DNA of 6,938 nucleotides. Origin: SURF-24 sp964537965 (GTDB lineage: Bacteria > Bacteroidota > Ignavibacteria > Ignavibacteriales > SURF-24). The notes under the pieces are model-generated. The model did no database searches. It was not told the origin of the DNA and saw only the letters and a program-made list of their open reading frames with translations. Position 1 is the stretch's first letter; every line of letters starts with the position of its first letter. A program made the translations under genes and the position numbers. Positions 1 through 6,068 of the stretch are shown here, piece after piece. The stretch is from positions 1 to 6,938 of the forward strand of contig CAZIDB010000240.1 in NCBI GenBank assembly GCA_964537965.1, read 5' to 3'.

Positions 1-105
1 CCTGATAAAAAGTATGAGATAGATAAGTACAGTATATTTTATTGGAAGAAAGAAAACTTTATGCCTGAAATGGATATGATTTTTTATCTTGAACAGAATA
101 AATGA
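1..105 (+). CDS. 3' end of an unidentified protein (partial)
   Basis: Frame 1 is open from the window edge to a TGA stop at 103-105 and gives 34 residues, beginning PDKKYEID and ending DMIFYLEQNK. The fragment is rich in Lys, Glu and aromatic residues (YSIFYWKK), shows no signal or membrane segment, and I do not recognise a family. The reading frame is probably a true gene end, because it runs in from outside with codon use like the other genes here. It is short enough, however, that a chance open frame cannot be excluded. It converges on the lipoprotein gene ending at 261. Confidence 0.45.
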   Translation, partial: PDKKYEIDKYSIFYWKKENFMPEMDMIFYLEQNK

Positions 106-260
106 CTATTTAGTACGTCAGATTAATGTATCACACAAACAGGCTCAGCAACCATTCTGGTCAAGTAACCAACAGACTCAGAAAACACACCAGATTCAGG
201 GATGAATTAAAGTGAATAAAAAAATGATTAAATCACTTCAACATCATTAATTCATAAAAT
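106..260. other. convergent intergenic spacer
   Basis: This is 155 bases between the two convergent stops. Neither strand shows a convincing ORF with a ribosome binding site. It is A-rich, with an AT-only run near 215-230. The only structure of note is the weak inverted repeat at 223-248, listed separately. Confidence 0.6.
218..248 (-). terminator. weak intrinsic terminator candidate after the lipoprotein gene
   Basis: Read on the minus strand, AATGAT (248-243) can pair with ATCATT (228-223), followed directly by a run of seven T (224-218). It lies 13 bases beyond the lipoprotein stop, the right place for a terminator. The stem is only six pairs with little G+C, and an alternative fold (TGATT-A-AATCA, 225-235) competes with it. 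Placement and T-run support it; stem strength does not. Confidence 0.3.
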
Positions 261-821
261 CTAAATATCCTTACCTAAGATTAATTCATATTCTCCCAGG
301 AGTAATGAAGTTTCATTTTCTGAACTTGCTTGGTATACTGCTTTTATTTTTACAAAATAAATGTTGCCTCCGCGACAAGAACAAGGTGGAAGATAAGCAC
401 CTGCTTTATCCATACCGGCTTTAATATGTTCATGCACAAGAAAGAAATTCTCCGGAAGATCGAATGTATGTCCCGGTACAGAAGGAATGGTTATTTCCTT
501 TGACGGTTTATTTACACGGTAACCAATTATTCCATGACCACCATTATTTATAAGTTGATATGATCTGTCACAGTATTCCATTATTATTGCATTGGTATTA
601 GAAGGTACGTTACTAATAATTAACTCAGGAGTTGAACCGTATTCGCCGCATCTTTTACATCCTTCACCCGGTGGTATAACTTCTCCGTTCCATCTTGAAT
701 CCGCAAATTTAACTTCAAGCTTAACAACATCATCTGCAGGGATGTATTTACCGGATGAGCAAGATGAAAAAATTATAATAAATAGTAACGGGATGATTCC
801 TAAGTAATTTTTCTTATCCAT
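261..821 (-). CDS. lipoprotein resembling the YbhB/YbcL (PEBP) family
   Basis: This is a predicted 186-residue lipoprotein. The start chosen is the ATG at 821-819: it gives a classical signal (MDKKNYLG, then hydrophobic IIPLLFIIIF, then FSSC with lipidation Cys21) and has an AGGCG-like site just upstream. An in-frame ATG at 887 would place 22 charged residues ahead of the signal and is unlikely. The mature part follows the order of YbhB/YbcL phosphatidylethanolamine-binding-like proteins: a STPEL...NVPSNT segment (63-76), an acidic position (Asp85) where the family has DPD, GGHGIIGYRV (94-103) where it has HW-VxNIP, YLPPCSC (143-149) where it has YxGPCPP, and a beta-strand IYFVKIKAVY (154-163) matching xYxFxxYAL. 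The usual HRY is replaced by GGNIY, and there are five further Cys (55, 58, 84, 147, 149). The family match is my reading of motif order, not a search result. No ligand or enzymatic role can be stated. It is the last gene on this strand, 114 bases after the dehydrogenase. Confidence 0.6.
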   Translation of the reverse strand: MDKKNYLGIIPLLFIIIFSSCSSGKYIPADDVVKLEVKFADSRWNGEVIPPGEGCKRCGEYGSTPELIISNVPSNTNAIIMEYCDRSYQLINNGGHGIIGYRVNKPSKEITIPSVPGHTFDLPENFFLVHEHIKAGMDKAGAYLPPCSCRGGNIYFVKIKAVYQASSENETSLLLGEYELILGKDI

Positions 822-935
822 TTTACGCCTGATATTATTTCTATAAAAATTCTTTTTTACTTGGTGAGATAAGATCCTTATTATCATTTTTAATCAACGA
901 AATTATATACTCTATATCAGTAAGAGACCGGTTGT

Positions 936-2060
936 TCACGATTTTGAAATCCTGAAGTTTACATTTCGTTTTTGCAACTCATTGATAATAAAACTGAAAC
1001 ATTTTTTATCCTGACCAATAATCTCCGGTGGTATTATTCCTTTAGTGTTAAATTTATCCTCAAGTAATAATCTAACTGCGGCGGTGCAGGTGTACCCGGT
1101 TGTTCTTGCCATTGAAGAAGTATTTGTACTTTTATCGAACTTATCTAAAAGGTTATAGGTGTATGTAACCTGTTTATTCTTTTCTTTTCCTTTAATGATT
1201 ACTCTCATTGCGGTAAACTCTTCTTCATTTTCTTCAAGCTGCCACAACGGGAATAATAGTTTTGAAGACAAATCTACCGGCTTAATTTCATTATCTCCTA
1301 CCTTTAATAAATTACTACTGAAAAATCCTGATCCACTGAAAACCTTCATCAAATCAATATGACCGGGATAGCGCAAAGTTTTTTCTCTCATATTTCTAAT
1401 GTTCTTCATCTTCAGTAGTGTTCTTAATCCATCTGTATTAAATGCTTCAAGTGTACCAATATCCTCGAACTCAATAAATTCACTCTCAGACATAGCCGGT
1501 TTTGTAACTTGCTTTCCGTTCTCAATCAACCTTGCAGGACGTGTATATATTTCAATTACATCAGTCGGTGAGAATGGAGCTTTATACTGGAAAGGCAAAG
1601 TACGTTTAAATGGTAATCCACCTACATAACAAGCAAAGTCATCAATCTCCATTTGTTTATAATGATAACCGAGAAGAATGTTCATCATACCGGGAGCAAT
1701 TCCACAATCAACAATCGCAGTAACCTTTTTATCTTTCGCCAGTTTATTAAGTGAAAGAGAGTCCTTATCAAAAAAAGAAATATCTACTACATTCTTTTTG
1801 CATTCGATAATAGTCCTTAAAGTTTTATATCCCATAAAACCGGGCACAGCACAAACAACAAGATCAAAACCGTTTATGATTTTTCTAAGAGCAGTTGCAT
1901 CACTGATGTCAGTAATTTCAGTCAGAAGATTTTTATGTCGCCTTATTTTTTCAAGGTTTGCCTGATTAAAATCTACAGCTTTAACAAGATAATCAGGAAG
2001 TAAATCCTCAACGATTGCTCTTCCAACCATACCTGCCCCAAGAACAACAACATTTTTCAT
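936..2060 (-). CDS. lysine 6-dehydrogenase / saccharopine dehydrogenase-like oxidoreductase
   Basis: This is a 374-residue NAD(P)-dependent cytoplasmic oxidoreductase. The N-terminus is a Rossmann fold: MKNVVVLGAGMVG, with the dinucleotide motif at residues 8-13 and Asp30 at the end of beta-2, which favours NAD. The catalytic half carries features I recognise from bacterial lysine 6-dehydrogenases: DCGIAPGMMNILLGY (118-132), YVGGLP (145-150), EAFNTDGLRTL (205-215), TLRYPGHIDLMK (228-239) and SMARTTGYTCTAA (316-328). The length is close to those enzymes and shorter than most saccharopine dehydrogenases. Lysine 6-dehydrogenase oxidatively deaminates the epsilon-amino group of lysine to allysine, which cyclises; a related saccharopine- or carboxynorspermidine-dehydrogenase-type substrate is possible. 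No aldehyde dehydrogenase or aminotransferase neighbour is visible to settle this. The start is well supported by GAGGTG five bases before the ATG. It is transcribed away from the glycosidase and toward the lipoprotein. Confidence 0.7.
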   Translation of the reverse strand: MKNVVVLGAGMVGRAIVEDLLPDYLVKAVDFNQANLEKIRRHKNLLTEITDISDATALRKIINGFDLVVCAVPGFMGYKTLRTIIECKKNVVDISFFDKDSLSLNKLAKDKKVTAIVDCGIAPGMMNILLGYHYKQMEIDDFACYVGGLPFKRTLPFQYKAPFSPTDVIEIYTRPARLIENGKQVTKPAMSESEFIEFEDIGTLEAFNTDGLRTLLKMKNIRNMREKTLRYPGHIDLMKVFSGSGFFSSNLLKVGDNEIKPVDLSSKLLFPLWQLEENEEEFTAMRVIIKGKEKNKQVTYTYNLLDKFDKSTNTSSMARTTGYTCTAAVRLLLEDKFNTKGIIPPEIIGQDKKCFSFIINELQKRNVNFRISKS

Positions 2061-2073
2061 TTTTTCACCTCAA
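2048..2073 (-). promoter_or_regulatory. strong ribosome binding site of the dehydrogenase
   Basis: On the minus strand the sequence before the ATG reads TTGAGGTGAAAAAATG. GAGGTG is a near-perfect Shine-Dalgarno site with five bases of spacing, and it fixes the start at 2060. It is also evidence that this organism uses Shine-Dalgarno initiation. Confidence 0.75.
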
Positions 2074-2098
2074 GATTTTAAATGGAAGACGGAATAAC

Positions 2099-2106
2099 TA
2101 TATTTG
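2099..2106 (+). promoter_or_regulatory. possible -7 element for the glycosidase-TPR pair
   Basis: TATATTTG matches the Bacteroidota sigma-A -7 consensus TAnnTTTG exactly and lies 28 bases before the glycosidase ATG, in the 74-base divergent spacer. Upstream at the expected distance there is only GATTTTA (2074-2080), a poor match to the TTTG-type -33 element. In AT-rich DNA an eight-base match with two free positions can arise by chance, so this is tentative. Confidence 0.3.
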
Positions 2107-2134
2107 AAATTAGAAATAACAATATTGGTTTAAA

Positions 2135-3313
2135 ATGATAAAACATTTCTTTTACTTTTCAAGTTTATTTTTAATCTTTCTGACTATTCAAACGAATGGG
2201 CAATCCAAAGATACCACAATAGTTTCCCAAATTCTTCCGGGAATAATTCATAAAAGAATAATCAGCGAGAAAGATACGATTGTTGCTAACGTTTTAATTG
2301 CTGATTTAAAGGAGAGTAATATTTCTCTCAAGTCTTTCAAACATGAAAATACATTATTCTCTAAAGAAACCACAAGCGATATGTTTGAAGAGTTAATTGA
2401 TTCAGGTTATAATGTGATCGCAGGAATTAACTCCGACTTCTTTGAGAAAGATGGTGATCTTATTAACAATATGATTTCAGATGGAGTATTTATTAAAGGT
2501 GTTAAATTCTCAGACTCTCCTTTTAATGATTATGCCAACTCACAATTCTGCATAACAAGAGATAACAAACCCTACATTGAACAATTCATTTTTGACGGCT
2601 CTGTTATTTTTGCAAACGGTGTAATTGAAAAAATTGACAGGATTAATTGCAGAACCGACAGCAATTCAATTACAATCTACAATAAACATCACGGCGATTA
2701 TACTCCAGAAAAATTGAGGTGGAATTTACTCGAGACTATTTTGGTCCCGGTTTCTAAAAAAGGTGATACAATAATTGCAGTTAACGCAGGAATAATTAAC
2801 CGGGAAGGAAAAACTAAAATAGACTCTGATAAAATGGTGCTTTCCTGCAGCGGGAAAAATGTGCGATACATAGAGAATTTATTATCTAAAGGTGATACAG
2901 TCAAACTTGTTTACAGAATGTTTCCGTATTACGAAAATATTCAAACACTTGTTGGGGGATGGGGAAGACTTGTTAAAGACGGAAAGAATGTTGCTTCTTA
3001 CGTTGATTCATCAGAACACACAATGCCAAGATTTTCTAAGAACAGGCATCCGAGAACAGGAATAGGTTTTTCAAAGGACAGCACTAAACTTTTCTTTATA
3101 ATTGTCGATGGTAGACAGAAATCAAGTAAAGGAATGTCATTAAAAGAATTTGCTAACCTGATGATATCCAACGGAATTTACCAGGGATTAAATTTTGACG
3201 GAGGCGGGTCGACAACTATGGTTATAAATAATGAAGTAGTGAATAATCCATCGGATATTACAGGCGAAAGATCTGTAGGAAATAGTTTATTCCTGATAAG
3301 GAAAACAAAATGA
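2135..3313 (+). CDS. exported phosphodiester glycosidase (NAGPA family)
   Basis: This is a 392-residue protein with an N-terminal export signal (MIKHFFYFSSLFLIFLTIQT, cleavage near residues 22-24) and no later membrane segment. The body carries the hallmarks of the NAGPA/DUF2233 phosphodiester glycosidase domain: VIAGINSDFF (94-103), GGWGRLVKDGK (274-284), RHPRTGIGFSKD (304-315), VDGRQKSSKGMSLKEFANLM (324-343), the signature NFDGGGSTTMV (353-363), and NNPSD...GERSVGNSLF (370-386). The family takes its name from the eukaryotic uncovering enzyme that removes N-acetylglucosamine from mannose-6-phosphate diesters. Bacterial members are exported and thought to cleave sugar-phosphodiester links in envelope or extracellular polymers; the substrate here is unknown. 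The domain appears complete, and residues 140-270 form an insert-like region of lower similarity. The ribosome binding site is weak. The stop overlaps the next gene's start by four bases (ATGA), so the two are co-transcribed and probably translationally coupled. Confidence 0.82.
   Translation: MIKHFFYFSSLFLIFLTIQTNGQSKDTTIVSQILPGIIHKRIISEKDTIVANVLIADLKESNISLKSFKHENTLFSKETTSDMFEELIDSGYNVIAGINSDFFEKDGDLINNMISDGVFIKGVKFSDSPFNDYANSQFCITRDNKPYIEQFIFDGSVIFANGVIEKIDRINCRTDSNSITIYNKHHGDYTPEKLRWNLLETILVPVSKKGDTIIAVNAGIINREGKTKIDSDKMVLSCSGKNVRYIENLLSKGDTVKLVYRMFPYYENIQTLVGGWGRLVKDGKNVASYVDSSEHTMPRFSKNRHPRTGIGFSKDSTKLFFIIVDGRQKSSKGMSLKEFANLMISNGIYQGLNFDGGGSTTMVINNEVVNNPSDITGERSVGNSLFLIRKTK
3298..3313 (+). 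promoter_or_regulatory. ribosome binding site and ATGA stop/start overlap
   Basis: AAGGA (3298-3302) sits seven bases before the ATG at 3310, inside the last codons of the glycosidase gene. The sequence ATGA (3310-3313) holds both the start of the TPR gene and the stop of the glycosidase gene, a standard arrangement for translational coupling. Confidence 0.7.
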
Positions 3314-4119
3314 AAAGTTCTCGCATTGCCATCTTAATTTTACTATTTATAACAATCTGCTTTGCCCAGGTAAAAACCGATTATGTTAAGCTTGGTAATG
3401 AAGCATTTGACCGGAAAAGTTTTAAAATGGCGATAGACCTGTATTCCAAAGCCATTAAGTTGAATTCTTTTAACGATGACGCATATTACTTCAGAGCTTC
3501 TGCAAAATTTAATCTGAATGACTATTCCGGCGCAATTAATGACTATTCAAAAGTAATTGAACTAAAACCAAAGAACTTTCTTGCTTATGACGGAAGGGGG
3601 ATCGCCTACACTAAACTTGGTAAACTTAAGGAAGCATTAAATGATTTTAGTAAGTGCATAAATTTAGTTCAGGACTATGCGGACGGCTATAATAACCGGG
3701 CATTTGTTAAGGCAGCAATGAAAGATTATAAGGGTGCAATTAAAGATTATGATAAAGCTTTCCTGATTGATTCTACAAACTTTAATTCGGTTTATAACAA
3801 GGGAATAGCTAAAGAATATATGGGAGATTATAAAGGTGCAATTTCAGATTTTAATTCCCTGATTAAAAGATTTCCGAAGAACGGAGAAAATTATTTAGCG
3901 AGGGGCATTACTAAATCAAAAATGAAAGATTACAAAAATGCAATCAGTGATTTTTCTAAAGCTATTCAATTAAACAACAAACTTGCAGATGCTTTTTACT
4001 ATAGAGGACTTGCAAACTTTGAACTTAAAAATAAATCTGCCTCCTGTAAGGATTTTTCCAGGGCAATGTCTCTTGGTAATTCTAAAGCTGAAGCATTACT
4101 CCAAAAGTATTGCAAGTAA
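3310..4119 (+). CDS. exported tetratricopeptide-repeat protein
   Basis: This is a 269-residue protein. Residues 1-20 (MKSSRIAILILLFITICFAQ) are a signal peptide; the rest is almost entirely TPR repeats of exactly 34 residues, seven in a row, at about 22-55, 56-89, 90-123, 124-157, 158-191, 192-225 and 226-259. They carry the usual pattern, for example DAYYFRASAKFNLNDYSGAI at the start of repeat 2, with DYKGAI or DYKNAI recurring in repeats 4-6. The chain closes with a short helix ending LLQKYCK. TPR arrays are protein-binding scaffolds, so no catalytic role is expected. The coupling to the glycosidase suggests a periplasmic adaptor or partner for it; that is inference from context. Nothing appears truncated. 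Confidence 0.85.
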   Translation: MKSSRIAILILLFITICFAQVKTDYVKLGNEAFDRKSFKMAIDLYSKAIKLNSFNDDAYYFRASAKFNLNDYSGAINDYSKVIELKPKNFLAYDGRGIAYTKLGKLKEALNDFSKCINLVQDYADGYNNRAFVKAAMKDYKGAIKDYDKAFLIDSTNFNSVYNKGIAKEYMGDYKGAISDFNSLIKRFPKNGENYLARGITKSKMKDYKNAISDFSKAIQLNNKLADAFYYRGLANFELKNKSASCKDFSRAMSLGNSKAEALLQKYCK

Positions 4120-4232
4120 AATACGGATTGAATGTACATTAAAGAATTTTGAAAGATTCTAAGTTATCGCTTCCATTTCTTCTTTTTAATTTTTAACTTG
4201 CACAAAAACAAAATTACATAAGGAGGAGAAAT
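4120..4232. other. spacer before fumC
   Basis: This is 113 bases without an ORF. It contains a 10-base palindrome (AATGTACATT, 4131-4140), a short AGAAT/ATTCT inverted repeat (4143-4160) with no immediate T-run, a pyrimidine-rich stretch (4168-4190), and the fumC ribosome binding site. A fumC promoter probably lies here, but I could not place a convincing one. Confidence 0.45.
4221..4226 (+). promoter_or_regulatory. fumC ribosome binding site
   Basis: AGGAGG, a perfect Shine-Dalgarno core, sits six bases before the ATG at 4233 and fixes that start. It suggests high expression independent of the upstream genes. Confidence 0.85.
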
Positions 4233-5624
4233 ATGGATTTCAGAATTGAGACTGACAGCATGGGTCAGATTCAGGTGCCAACCAATAAATACTACGGCGC
4301 TCAGACTGCAAGATCTCTTATGAATTTTAAAATTGGTGGCGAACGATTTCCAAGAGAAATGATTAGGGCGTTGGGAATTGTTAAAAAAGCTGCTGCAATT
4401 GTTAACTGCGATCTCGGCAAGCTTACTAAGGAAAAAGCTGATTTAATTATTCAGGCTGCCGATGAAGTTATTGAAGGTAAACTTGACGAACATTTTCCGC
4501 TTGTAGTTTGGCAAACAGGAAGCGGTACCCAATCCAATATGAATACAAACGAAGTAATTTCAAATCGTGCTATTGAAATATCCGGTGGTATACTTGGGAG
4601 TAAAAAACCGATTCATCCTAATGATGACGTGAATAAAGCTCAGTCCACAAACGATGCTTTTCCTACTGCAATGAATATTGCCACTGTTGAAGAGATTCAT
4701 CGCAGGTTAATACCAATGATGACAAAACTTTATGATGCGCTTGCACAAAAAGCAGTTGAGTTTAATGATATCATAAAGATTGGCAGAACCCACTTGATGG
4801 ATGCTACACCTCTTACTCTTGGGCAGGAATTCTCCGGTTATGTTCAGCAGTTAAAAATAGGATTGGAAAGATTAAGCTGCTGTTTACCAAGGTTATATGA
4901 ATTGGCACTTGGTGGTACTGCTGTTGGTACAGGATTAAATACCCATCCTGAATTTGCGGAAAGAGCAGCTAAAGAAATTGCTAACCTTACAGGCAAACCA
5001 TTTCATTCTGCAAGAAATAAGTTTGAAGCTCTTGCCGGGCACGATGCAATTGTTGAGTGCAGTGGAGTATTAAAAACAATCGCAGCATCATTAATGAAAA
5101 TTGCAAATGACATTCGCTGGCTTGGCTCCGGTCCTAGATGCGGTATCGGAGAAATTATGTTGCCGGAAAATGAACCCGGGAGCTCAATAATGCCAGGTAA
5201 GGTTAATCCTACTCAATGTGAAGCAATGGTTATGGTTTGTGCACAGGTTTTTGGTAATGATGTTACAATAAATATCGCAGGGGCAACCGGTAATTTTGAA
5301 CTGAATGTAAATATGCCGGTAATGATTTTCAATGTTCTTCAATCTGTTAAATTATTGGCTGATGCTTGTGAAAGCTTTACAGATAATTGTGTTGTAGGAA
5401 TTCAACCAAACCTTGATAATATTAAAAAGAATCTTGAAAATTCTTTGATGCTTGTTACTTCACTTAATCCTCATATAGGATATGATAATTCAGCCAAGGT
5501 TGCAAAGAAAGCACATAAGGAAAACAAAACGCTTAAAGAAGCAGCAGTTGAATTAGGATTGCTTACACCGGAAAAATTTGATGAAGTTGTACGTCCTGAA
5601 AAAATGATTGGACCAAGCGCTTAA
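4233..5624 (+). CDS. fumC: class II fumarate hydratase (fumarase C)
   Basis: This 463-residue cytoplasmic homotetrameric enzyme of the TCA cycle interconverts fumarate and (S)-malate without an iron-sulfur cluster. It is full length compared with E. coli FumC (467 residues). The N-terminus has the family's TDSMGQIQVP...YYGAQTARS. Substrate-site segments are present in order: GSGTQSNMNTNEV (96-108), HPNDDVNKAQSTND (128-141), GRTHLMDATPLTLGQE (184-199) with His187 at the position of the E. coli active-site His188, and the superfamily signature GSSIMPGKVNP (316-326) with the catalytic-loop serine pair 317-318. The C-terminal small domain (NPHIGYDNSAKVAKKAH, 412-428, followed by LKEAAVELGLLTPEKFDEVV) is typical of fumarases rather than aspartases or argininosuccinate lyases. 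It has its own strong ribosome binding site, and the 113-base gap before it argues for a separate transcript. All key residues are intact. Confidence 0.97.
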   Translation: MDFRIETDSMGQIQVPTNKYYGAQTARSLMNFKIGGERFPREMIRALGIVKKAAAIVNCDLGKLTKEKADLIIQAADEVIEGKLDEHFPLVVWQTGSGTQSNMNTNEVISNRAIEISGGILGSKKPIHPNDDVNKAQSTNDAFPTAMNIATVEEIHRRLIPMMTKLYDALAQKAVEFNDIIKIGRTHLMDATPLTLGQEFSGYVQQLKIGLERLSCCLPRLYELALGGTAVGTGLNTHPEFAERAAKEIANLTGKPFHSARNKFEALAGHDAIVECSGVLKTIAASLMKIANDIRWLGSGPRCGIGEIMLPENEPGSSIMPGKVNPTQCEAMVMVCAQVFGNDVTINIAGATGNFELNVNMPVMIFNVLQSVKLLADACESFTDNCVVGIQPNLDNIKKNLENSLMLVTSLNPHIGYDNSAKVAKKAHKENKTLKEAAVELGLLTPEKFDEVVRPEKMIGPSA

Positions 5625-5664
5625 TTTGTTTGTAAAATAATTTAATCGAATTAAAAAATTTTAT

Positions 5665-5997
5665 ATGAATGAAACAATAGTAAATATTTATCTTGTCATC
5701 AATAATGGATATGTGGAAAGCTTTAAGGCAAAAGCATATGAAGCCGATGGCAGCGATGATGATAAAATAGATTTTCTTAAACGTAACGCTAAACCGGATT
5801 TTAATTCTGCCTATCATTTTGATTCTCCTCAGAATAAAAAGGGAGAATTTATGAAGTACAACAAGTTTGCTAAGCTTGAAAAGCAGGGAAGACAATACGA
5901 ATTATTTGAGGAAATATTTCAGAAGTTTAAACTTCCTGAGAAACCACTTATCTGTGTAACTCCGGTTGTGGATGGAAAAATTGTCGGAGCTTATTAA
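5665..5997 (+). CDS. small protein of unknown function downstream of fumC
   Basis: This 110-residue, charged protein (MNETIVNIYLVINNGYVESF to ...VVDGKIVGAY) has no signal peptide, membrane segment or family I recognise. It looks like a compact cytoplasmic alpha/beta protein: a beta-rich start, an acidic linker (ADGSDDDK, 28-34), a Lys/Glu-rich helix (about 65-88) and a final strand pair (ICVTPVVDGKIVGAY). It starts 40 bases after the fumC stop and may be read from the fumC transcript. The ATG at 5665 lacks a Shine-Dalgarno site (AT-only upstream), whereas an internal in-frame ATG at 5851 (residue 63) follows GGGAG with good spacing. The longer form is favoured because residues 1-62 have natural composition and the frame has no chance-like features. 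The overlapping minus-strand frame is rejected. Confidence 0.6.
   Translation: MNETIVNIYLVINNGYVESFKAKAYEADGSDDDKIDFLKRNAKPDFNSAYHFDSPQNKKGEFMKYNKFAKLEKQGRQYELFEEIFQKFKLPEKPLICVTPVVDGKIVGAY
5841..5853 (+). promoter_or_regulatory. possible internal ribosome binding site and start
   Basis: GGGAG (5841-5845) lies five bases before an in-frame ATG (5851-5853) and would yield a 48-residue C-terminal form of the small protein. The preceding codons encode a plausible Lys-Lys-Gly-Glu-Phe, so the purine run may simply be coding sequence. Confidence 0.3.
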
Positions 5998-6000
5998 AAA

Positions 6001-6038
6001 AGAAAATGCCATCGTGAAATTTGCGATGGCATTTCTTT
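6001..6038. terminator. bidirectional intrinsic terminator
   Basis: AAATGCCATCG (6004-6014) and CGATGGCATTT (6024-6034) form a perfect 11-pair stem around a nine-base loop, TGAAATTTG. On the minus strand the stem is followed by TCTTTTTT, a good T-tract that runs back over the stop codon of the small gene. On the plus strand it is followed by CTTT, a weaker tract. It lies between the convergent stops at 5997 and 6069, so it can end transcription from both sides. Confidence 0.85.
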
Positions 6039-6068
6039 ATGAATAAATACAGAAAGAGAAATATTTAT

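Noticed and set aside
592..807. Plus-strand open frame of 71 codons
   Set aside because: It lies antisense inside the lipoprotein gene, has no ribosome binding site, and encodes a Ser/Pro-rich sequence without features.
822..887. Upstream in-frame ATG that would add 22 residues to the lipoprotein
   Set aside because: It would put a highly charged stretch before the lipoprotein signal; the ATG at 821 gives a normal signal length and has an AGGCG-like site.
1159..1965. Three plus-strand open frames (1159-1362, 1399-1629, 1678-1965)
   Set aside because: All are antisense to the well-supported dehydrogenase; their Ser/Phe/Leu-rich composition is typical of complementary-strand shadows.
2698..2904. 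Minus-strand open frame of 68 codons
   Set aside because: It is antisense within the glycosidase gene, with no ribosome binding site and no recognisable product.
3724..3845. Near-identical DNA segments (GATTATAAAGGTGCAATT-like) about 102 bases apart
   Set aside because: They encode the DYKGAI core of successive TPR units one 34-codon period apart, so they reflect protein repeats and not a separate DNA element.
4131..4160. Palindrome AATGTACATT and nearby AGAAT/ATTCT repeat as operator or terminator
   Set aside because: Both are short and AT-rich, without a following T-run or a second copy elsewhere in the window; chance is likely in such DNA.
5641..5655. TTTAAT-CGA-ATTAAA hairpin before the small gene
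   Set aside because: All six pairs are A-T with a three-base loop; it is too weak to count as a regulatory structure or terminator.
5563..5895. Minus-strand open frame of 110 codons with hydrophobic segments
   Set aside because: It overlaps both the fumC 3' end and the small plus-strand gene; the hydrophobic runs arise from the complement of Lys/Asp/Glu codons, and no ribosome binding site supports it.
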